A stretch of 12,557 nt of DNA, from assembly GCA_027604665.1 (NCBI GenBank), contig JADGIZ010000509.1, positions 1 through 12,557 on the forward strand. The letters are read 5' to 3'. Shown in pieces: positions 6,613 to 12,557 of this stretch. Both the position numbers and the translations under genes were made by a program. The notes under the pieces were generated by a model. That model made no database searches. It had not been told where the DNA came from and worked only from the letters and a program-made list of their open reading frames with translations. Position 1 is the stretch's first letter; the number at the start of each line of letters is the position of its first letter. The DNA comes from Polyrhizophydium stewartii. Lineage: Eukaryota; Chytridiomycota; Chytridiomycetes; Rhizophydiales.

Positions 6613-9082
6613 TCACGCCTGCGAGTTCCGGTTGACGAGCGGCGGCGCAACGAGCAGATGGTCCTTGAACTCGACCGACGCCAGGCGCACGCCGTCGTTG
6701 GCACGCTTGCGCTGTTGAAGTAGCATCTCACGCTTGCGCTCGTCGCAGAGCGAGCATGTGAACGCGGGCTCCTCCTCCTCGACAAGCTGCTGGTACACTT
6801 GCTCCGTGAGCTCGGGGTCGCACCCGACGTGAACCCACCGCTCGCAGTCGTCGCAGCAGACCATGGCCAAGTCGTCCGAGTCCTCGGTGTAGATTTGCAA
6901 GCACAGCGGACAGAACCGGTCCGACTCAAAGTGCTTGAAGCACGACGGGCAGTACGTGCACAGATACGTGCCCAGGGGAGACGTCGACGGCGGCGGCTTG
7001 ATGTCACGGCTGCCGCTGCTGTGCGCCAGCGACTGCGACAGCGGCACAATCACGTGGCGCCATGCTGTCTTTGGGTCGTCTCTCGAGTCGCCGCGCTTGC
7101 GGCAAGATCGGCACACGGCGCACTCGGAGCAGAGCCATGTGCCTGAGCGCAACATCAAGTAACAACGGCGCGTCAGCACGAGGCACTTGGCGCAACATTA
7201 GCGGGAACTACAGTACGATCAGAGTTGCACCTTCAGGAAGCTCCTCGAGCGGGGGATTTAAGCAGAAGGTGTGGTAGCCACGGTCGCAGATGTCGCAGAA
7301 CAAAAGCCGGTCGTCGTCGCCACTGCGTGTGCAGATTGTGCAGAGCTTGCAGTCGTTGCAGTTCCAGTCATATGTAAGGACCTTTGTGATCAGGACAGTG
7401 TCCTCGAAGCCAAGGCACTGCGGGTGGTGCCGTCCCGCGCAGCGCGTGCACTCGAGCAGCAGATCCGCGGGCACTGGGCCGGCCGGGCCAGCGCGCTCGA
7501 GCTCGCCGCAATCGGCACACACGGACACCGCCGACGCCGTTGCAGCCGCATGCTGGGAGGCCGACTGCGGCGGGCGGCCGCGCTTGCGCTTGCCAGGCTC
7601 GGCTGGCGGATGAGGCGTGAATCCGACAGTCGCATTGAACGGCGCCGTCGCGGCCACGGGCACATCCGCAGAAACGACGCTGGCGACCGACGGCGGGATG
7701 CGGTCCACGCCAAAGTATGGGTTATCCTCCTCCTTGAACCGATCGCGGTGGCTGCGCGTGAGCACAAGCAGGACTCGTCAGCAAGCCATTCACGCCGGGA
7801 CCATAAGCTACGGCACCGGCGCGGCAGCTGAAGAAACAGGCTTACATGGCAAGCGAGCCCTGGAACTGCCGGGGCATTACAGCGAGCGGATAGATCGCCG
7901 CCACGGGGTCGGACGAGACGTCGACCCATTGCGGCGTGGGCTTGTCGCCTACGCGGCGCACAACTGGCTTCTTGTCGACCATGAACATGCGCGACGCAGA
8001 CCCCTCGCGGCGCTCCACCGTGACGCGCGACGGCTGCGTGATGAGCGGGATCTGCTCGATGTTGGTGTGCAGGTCAAAGAAGCGCGTCGGCCGCGTCTTG
8101 ATAAGACGATGGTTGAACTCTGCGGCCGACAGTGCGCATTTGAGCATCCAGCTGTCGGCGCGCAGCTCTGGCGGAATCACGGCCGGCTCGAAGGCATCGC
8201 CCACGGCAAGGGGGTCGTCGATGCCGAAGCCACCAGTGCCACCTAACGCCGGCGCGCTGCCGATGCCACCCAAGCCGGCGAGACCGCCCATTCCGCTACC
8301 GCTGTAGTATCCGCCAGAGATGCCGAGCGCCGAGATGGGCATGGACTGCGGGGCAAACGGGCCGCCGTCTTGCAGCGCGCCCGCCATGGATCTCGGCATG
8401 TCGACCTGCATGTCCATGTCGTCGTCTTGGTCCTTGCTGGGGTCCTCGACAGTGGGCGGCTCGACGCGGTCGCCCACAAAGTAGTCGTCGCGCACGGGCT
8501 TTCCCTTGCGGATAACCTTGTGCCCAAACACACGGAACATGTTGCGTGCCGTCACGAGCGTCACGGGCCGGTTGCGCAGCTGCACGGGCAGCTTGTTGTT
8601 GTCGCGCAGATAGTCGCGGTCGGCGTCGTCGCCGTTGATGCGGCGCACCTGCGGGTTGCGCAAGAAGAAGATGTATGTGTCGCGGAAGCCAAGCACCTTG
8701 GACGCCTCGAGCGAGAACATGTAGAGCCGGTTTGGATGGCGCGGCAGCGTGAATGCCTTGAGGCGGTACTCGCGGCCTGCTCGACAGGAACCGACATAGC
8801 GATCCACGCACGTTGCGGCGAGCCGGGCCACAAGAGCGCAGAAAGCACAGGGGTCAGCTAAAGATGCACCATTATGCTCGCTCTCACGCAAGATGGCGCA
8901 CGTACCGCCCTTGAGGTGGCCGTCCTTGTCAATCTTCTCCTCGCCCTTTGGGTCGATGTCGCCCTCGGCCTCCTCGTCCGTGTCGTCGTCGGACGGCTCG
9001 CCGACCAGACGCCTGCGGTTGCTACGTTTGCGGTTAGACCGGCTTGGGCCCGATCCTGGCGTGGCTTCTGTGCCTGACGCGG

Positions 9083-9113
<31 letters not shown>

Positions 9114-9851
9114 TTCCCCAGCGCCTTCGTCGCCATCTGCCTCGTCGGCGCCGTCGGCCTCGTCTGCGTCGGACTCGTCTTGTGCGCCGTCGGCATCCTC
9201 CATGGCCTCGCCGTCGCTCTCGCGATCCTGCGCCGCCTCTTCTTGTTCATCGTCGTCATCTTCGTCGTCTTCGTCGCCGCCCCCAGCGCTGCCCGCACGC
9301 CGTGCCCGGCTGCGTCCGCCGCCGCTCTCGCCGCCGCCTCCGCCGCCGGCACGATCGCCACGCCGCGAGCCAGAGCGAGCCGGCCGCCCGCGTGCCGCGG
9401 CGCCGCCGCCGTTGGCGCTGCCGCCCGCACCGCGCGCCTTGCGCCGCCGCAAGTCGGCGACAGCGGCATGTTTCGGGTCGCCGTCGTCGCTGTCGCCGTC
9501 GCCGTCGCCGTCGTCGCGATCTCCGTCGTCCGAGTCGTCGTTGTCGTTGTCGTTGTCGTGGTCGTCGGTGTTGTTGCTGTGTGCGTCGCGACCCCGGCCG
9601 CGGGTCGTGCTGCTCCTGCGACGCCGCTTGGCAGAGGGCGTACTGCCGCCCGGGGAGCCACCAGCGCCTTCCGCACTGTCGTGCGCAGCGGCGCTCCGCT
9701 GGGCCGCCGAGCGCGTTGGTCGGCCCGAGACCAAGAGCGCGGCGCCGTCCATTCTTTCGGCAAATTCGGATAATGGCCGCTCGACAAACGTCGTTGGCTG
9801 CGCCGTGCCGCCGCTGGTGCGCTGCTGGCTGCGGATGCAGTTCATTTGCAT
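6613..9851 (-). CDS. RSC7: Rsc7/Swp82-domain chromatin-remodeller subunit with tandem PHD fingers
   Basis: Exons 9851-8906, 8776-7846, 7751-7231, 7142-6613 give 975 aa. ATG 9851 is preceded directly by an in-frame TAA. Order of parts: basic patch KRRRRS 75-80; two long Asp/Glu tracts (about 96-125 and 193-257); basic patch 273-281; Rsc7/Swp82 domain about 300-420, with GGREYRLKAF at the first splice, LGFRDTYIFFLRNP and VTARNMFRVFG; a Gly-rich spacer; a second conserved block (FNHRL...IEQIPLITQPSRV). After the intron at 7752-7845 come an AT-hook (KRKRGRPP, about 680-687), PHD1 (704-760), PHD2 (763-807, CDICDRGYHTFCLNPP, PEGTWLCSEC), a Cys-rich segment (810-876) and PHD3 (877-922). Family knowledge: Rsc7/Swp82 are RSC and SWI/SNF subunits, and closely spaced PHD pairs on animal DPF/PHF10 subunits read histone H3 tails. 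The same role here is inferred. Confidence 0.92.
7752..7845 (-). other. RSC7: Intron linking the Rsc7 part to the PHD part
   Basis: Donor GTAAGC, CTGAC branch-like site, acceptor GCGCAG, 94 nt. Splicing (AT plus C gives Ile626) reads SLA-I-HRDRFKEEDNPYFGVD. If unspliced, the frame stops at TAA 7844-7842, leaving an Rsc7-only protein. Confidence 0.88.
8777..8905 (-). other. RSC7: Stop-free 129-nt intron inside the Rsc7 domain
   Basis: Donor GTACGT and acceptor GAGCAG. Splicing gives HLKG-GREYRLK, the conserved Rsc7 entry motif, so the intron is real. Its length is a multiple of three and it has no in-frame stop, so retention would insert 43 residues within the domain rather than truncate it. 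Confidence 0.88.
9080..9560. repeat. Trinucleotide-rich DNA encoding the acidic tracts
   Basis: Interrupted runs of GTC/GTCGCC triplets on the plus strand (for example 9084-9115, 9475-9520 and 9535-9567) encode Asp/Glu/Gly-rich sequence on the minus strand. They are within the Rsc7-PHD coding exon and probably length-variable. Confidence 0.8.
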
Positions 9852-10423
9852 TTACGGGTGGTAGACGAGTGCGGTGGGGAGATCAGCGTGCGTGTGTAAG
9901 TGTGAGTGTCTGGAGAAAGGGGGGGACTAGCAGATCATCCGAAAGAAGAAAGAAACAAGGGTGAAAGCAGAGGCATCAAAGGTCTGCGGGTCAGGTGCCA
10001 GAAGCACGGAATTTCGAGGCAACCGGCCACTGTAGCCGACACGGAGACATACCATAGCCAGCGCAGAAGGATGTGCACGAAATAAACGACTTGCGGTTTC
10101 AAGAGGGAAGGAAAGGGAGGAGCAGGAGAACGATGAATGGGGGGATTGACGGCGGCAGAGACTTGAAAGTCAAATCGCATTCGCTGTGTGAGGGTGAGGT
10201 TGGGCGAGCCTGCAAAATAAGACGCTCCAGCTCTAATATTAAGGGAGTTTGGGAGCCGCAGCATTTTCTGGGTTTCCAAGCATGCCTCCTATTGTAACTC
10301 GACCGGCGTATACGGAAGCGGCGGTTGCTCACACTTGGTTTTCAAATCGGGTTCGAGCGGTTGTCCATCGCCTACAGAGTGCAATGGTGCGTTAGTGTTT
10401 GCGCGGGGATTTACGTGGTAGAT
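9852..10423 (-). promoter_or_regulatory. 572-bp intergenic region: velvet 3' end and Rsc7-PHD promoter
   Basis: No open frame here resembles a protein. On the minus strand two pyrimidine tracts stand out, at about 9941-9960 (90-110 bp before the Rsc7-PHD ATG) and about 10100-10130. CT-rich blocks of this kind are common in fungal core promoters, so a promoter role is plausible. An AT-rich patch (taatatta, about 10234-10241) lies in the middle. I find no AATAAA for the velvet gene on its strand. Confidence 0.4.
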
Positions 10424-12231
10424 TCACGACCAGATCGAGCTCCGACCATGAGTGCTCTGATCATTGTTGTTGGAAGTTGTCGCAGTGGCGATGGTGCTGC
10501 TGCTGCTCGTGTTGCTGCCGGCCACGTTTTTTGGAGCAAATGAGCCATCACTGCCCAAGGCGCTTGAGGAAAGATAGGACAGAGGAGGTGCCAATGGCTG
10601 AGCGTGCTGCTGATCGGACGGGGGAAACTCGCAGCGGTTGATCCAGCTGCGGCGCATACGCGAGCTCGAGTTGCGAATCGGCAGGCGGATACCCTGGCGG
10701 GCAAACGACTTTGTGAGCTCGGTTGATTCTGCAGAGGCATGCGCCATATCGTGGTCGAAGCGGTTGGTCAGGTTGGTCATCTCTCGTGCGGCGCCGTGCA
10801 GACTGGCCTGTCAGGCGAGTCCATTACCTGACGTGCCGCTGTAATGGGTCGGCGCCAGCACTTGGAATGGCTCCGAGAAGACCTCGTCGACGATGCGCGA
10901 ACGCGCGGCTAGTTGTGGCAATCCCGAGGCCTGCGGGATGGGGCTGGGTTCGCGATGTGGCATCGAGAGAGGCGGAAAAGTAGGCACGTTAGAGAGGCGA
11001 TACCGCAAGCCACGGTACTGCTGCCCTCGTTGCGCGCACCTCGCCATATCACATAGTACGAACTTGAGCTTGAATGTGCCTTCGGTCCGGATGGACACGT
11101 CAAAGAAAATAAAAAAGATACCCTCGATGCCGTTGAGGCCAACGAGATTCATGCTTGGGGCGGTATTTGTGCCAATCATGGCTTGGTAGAGCATCTGGCC
11201 GGGCGAGAGCGCCTTGTCCAGGTCCGAGGGCGACAGCTGCGCAAAGTTGCCTTTGCCGATGCGCGCATGCGGCAGCACGCTGGCGGAAAAGTTGGCCCAG
11301 GAAGACTGCACATACAGCGGACGGTCATTGGCTGACGAGCTGGCGGCAATGAACTGGCACTCGTTCTGCTCGTCGATCGACCACAGCGAGCACATGCAGA
11401 CCAAAAAGGGCATTTCGGCATGGCTTGTGTGCAGCGGCAGCGGCAGCAACGGCAGCAGCGGTAACAGCGGCAGCAACGGCAACAGCGGCAGGCAGGGTCG
11501 GGAAGCGTGGCCAAAGCAGCGCGAGTGAGTCATGAGGTCACAAGCAAACCGACGGCATGGCTCGCGTGAGGCTGCAAAAGCACTCACATGTTGTCCTGCG
11601 TTTGGCCACTGGGCAGCGTTGCAACAAGCTGAAGGACTGTGATGGGATGTGTAGACGATGAAGGCGTGGGTCAGTACGCTTTCTGCGTGCTAGCGAAGGA
11701 GAGGAGGGCAACCGGAGCCGCTCACCTGGGGGTGGCTCGACTAAAGAACGAGATCCCGCCGCACGAAAGCAGATCAAGCCGCTGACACATCAGACACTGT
11801 GCCGCATTTAGGTCGGAACAGCACGAACAACTCACTTGGACGACGCCCCTTGCCGCTGAAGCCGCACATCTTGGTGACAGGCGAGATGCCAGGGAGTTGG
11901 CAGGCGAGATGCACGGGAATTGACGGATGGAGGGACGGGCAAATCAGCCGATACCACAACCAGGTCGAGCGGCTGCGGGAGTGCGCGAGAAGTTCGAACA
12001 GACGGCCGGAGAGGCGGCACACCAGCTTGAAGGCGATGCTGCGCGAGGGAACGGTCCAAAGACCAGGCGAGGGACGGCACAAAATGTAGCGTGCGAGGGA
12101 ATCGGCAGAATATTCTGGGAGTTTGGCAGGGCGGAGAGACGCACCCGCGCCCGCTTGGGCTGCTGGATGATCTTGAGCGAGAAGAGGGACCGTGTTCTGG
12201 TTTCGGCGAAGGCGTCGGCCGCGGCGGCCAT
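10424..12231 (-). CDS. velB: VelB-like velvet-domain regulator
   Basis: Exons 12231-12145, 11869-11836, 11740-11726, 11636-11588, 11423-11040, 10943-10828, 10728-10424 sum to 990 nt, 329 aa. Velvet signs in order: FSLKIIQQPKRAR (17-29) joined to MCGFSGKGRRP (30-40) and IEPPPVLQLV (41-50); FLVCMCSLWS (68-77); GIFFIFFDVSIRTEG (163-177); VFSEPFQV (211-218); and STELTKSFARQGIRLPIR (230-247), after which a Ser/Asn-rich tail follows. The MCGF...RRP and C-terminal GIRLPIR segments resemble VelB more than VosA or VeA. Family knowledge: velvet proteins are fungal DNA-binding regulators with a Rel-like fold that dimerise and couple development, light and secondary metabolism. The start has 29 residues before the first intron, and ATG 12231 has A at -3. 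All splice phases agree. The 275-nt first intron and two AAG acceptors (before 11869 and 11423) are unusual but give the conserved sequence exactly. Confidence 0.93.
11430..11495. repeat. Short imperfect CAG/CGG-type repeat in a velvet intron
   Basis: The plus strand shows repeated units of the type ggcagcagcggtaacagc and cagcaacggcaa. On the transcribed strand this is a pyrimidine-rich CTGCCG/TTGCCG tract directly in front of the AAG acceptor at 11424. It probably serves as the polypyrimidine tract of that intron. Its translation in other frames is not supported. Confidence 0.7.
11726..11740 (-). other. velB: 15-nt microexon of the velvet gene
   Basis: It lies between introns 11741-11835 (acceptor TTTAG) and 11637-11725 (donor GTGAGC, CTGAC branch). 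It supplies the conserved I-E-P-P-P of the velvet motif RRPIEPPPV. It begins in phase 1 and ends in phase 1, so skipping removes exactly five residues. The preceding exon (11836-11869) is only 34 nt. Confidence 0.9.
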
Positions 12232-12557
12232 TGTTGTCTTGGGAGGATCCAGCGGCGGCTGCGTGATTCCAGGAGGCGGGGCCAGGGCAGAGAGTAGCAG
12301 ACTCTTGCGCGCAGGGGATCAGTGCGAGCTCGGCGTGGGCTGTTGGTGCGAGGTTGGGCGCCGTGTGCAGGTGGCCGTGGCAGGGGCAGGCAGCCGGCGA
12401 GAGAGAATGCAGGTGCTGAGCAGATTGCGGTTGCTGAATCAGACCAAGCCCGGGTGGTTCCGGGAATGACGCTGCCCGGAGGCGAGGAAAGCGCGGTGCG
12501 CGGCGCGGTGCGCGGCGCGTTGCGGGTGGGTCCGGGCGGTCGGGGCTGGCGCGGGGG
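12232..12557 (-). promoter_or_regulatory. Upstream region of the velvet gene
   Basis: 326 bp with no credible coding sequence. It is extremely GC-rich toward the right edge. It should contain the velvet promoter and 5' UTR. No TATA or CAAT element stands out. Confidence 0.4.
12491..12526. repeat. 12-bp tandem repeat, about three copies
   Basis: gcgcggtgcgcg occurs twice in a row (12491-12502 and 12503-12514) and is followed by a degenerate third copy (gcgcgttgcggg). It lies about 260 bp upstream of the velvet start codon. Function unknown. Confidence 0.85.

Noticed and set aside
8893..9964. Long plus-strand open frames (323 and 306 aa) rich in Ser/Pro or Arg
   Set aside because: They are antisense to the acidic coding exon of the Rsc7-PHD gene. 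Their length comes from GTC-type triplets that lack stops on both strands, and they resemble no family.
10081..10086. AATAAA on the plus strand (10080-10086 region)
   Set aside because: Both flanking genes are on the minus strand, so it is not behind any gene on its own strand.
10783..10827. Short 45-nt intron placing MTNLTNRFDHD in the velvet protein
   Set aside because: It needs a GAG acceptor and breaks the family spacing. The CTGCAG acceptor ending at 10729 gives GTS-ESTELTKSFARQGIRLPIR, which aligns without gaps to VelB.
1..12557. Bacterial origin, tRNA/rRNA genes, CRISPR arrays or transposons
   Set aside because: Spliced eukaryotic families fill the window. I saw no cloverleaf, regularly spaced repeats, terminal inverted repeats or transposase/integrase motifs.

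Overview
The window is GC-rich nuclear DNA from a fungus. Five protein genes are interrupted by many short GT-AG introns (about 60-290 nt) with CTRAY-type branch sites such as CTGAC and CTAAT. A velvet-domain regulator, found in fungi and close relatives, supports this. A chromatin subunit joining a yeast-type Rsc7 domain to metazoan-type tandem PHD fingers, plus a GC-rich intron-dense layout, suggests an early-diverging fungus (Zoopagomycota/Kickxellomycotina-like) rather than a yeast. That placement is inference and weakly supported. I built all gene models by hand from reading frame, splice-site phase and family alignment.

Layout, left to right. 112-801 (+): 3' part of a single-domain mitochondrial-type rhodanese whose start lies left of the window. 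948-2689 (+): complete DRG2/Rbg2 GTPase in seven exons, 366 aa. 2784-6340 (-): an NDR-family AGC kinase (exons from 5337 down), preceded by six small exons that encode three tandem CRIB (Cdc42/Rac-binding) motifs. The splice phases join these into one 945-aa protein. 6613-9851 (-): a 975-aa chromatin-remodeller subunit with acidic N-terminus, Rsc7/Swp82 domain, AT-hook, a DPF-like tandem PHD pair and a third zinc-finger/PHD block. 10424-12231 (-): a VelB-like velvet protein, 329 aa, seven exons. The rest is short intergenic DNA. I see no tRNA, rRNA, CRISPR array or mobile element.

The most notable item is the CRIB-NDR kinase. Canonical NDR kinases (Cbk1, Orb6, NDR1/2) act downstream or alongside Cdc42 polarity but, to my knowledge, carry no CRIB motif themselves. 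Each CRIB is split by a phase-2 intron at the same codon and flanked by phase-1 introns, which indicates duplication of an exon cassette. The second notable item is the Rsc7-PHD protein, which physically links the yeast Rsc7/Swp82 module to the tandem PHD module that in animals sits on the DPF/PHF10 (BAF45) subunits. The genes are not an operon. They are ordinary neighbours, with DRG2 and the kinase convergent and the three right-hand genes tandem on the minus strand.
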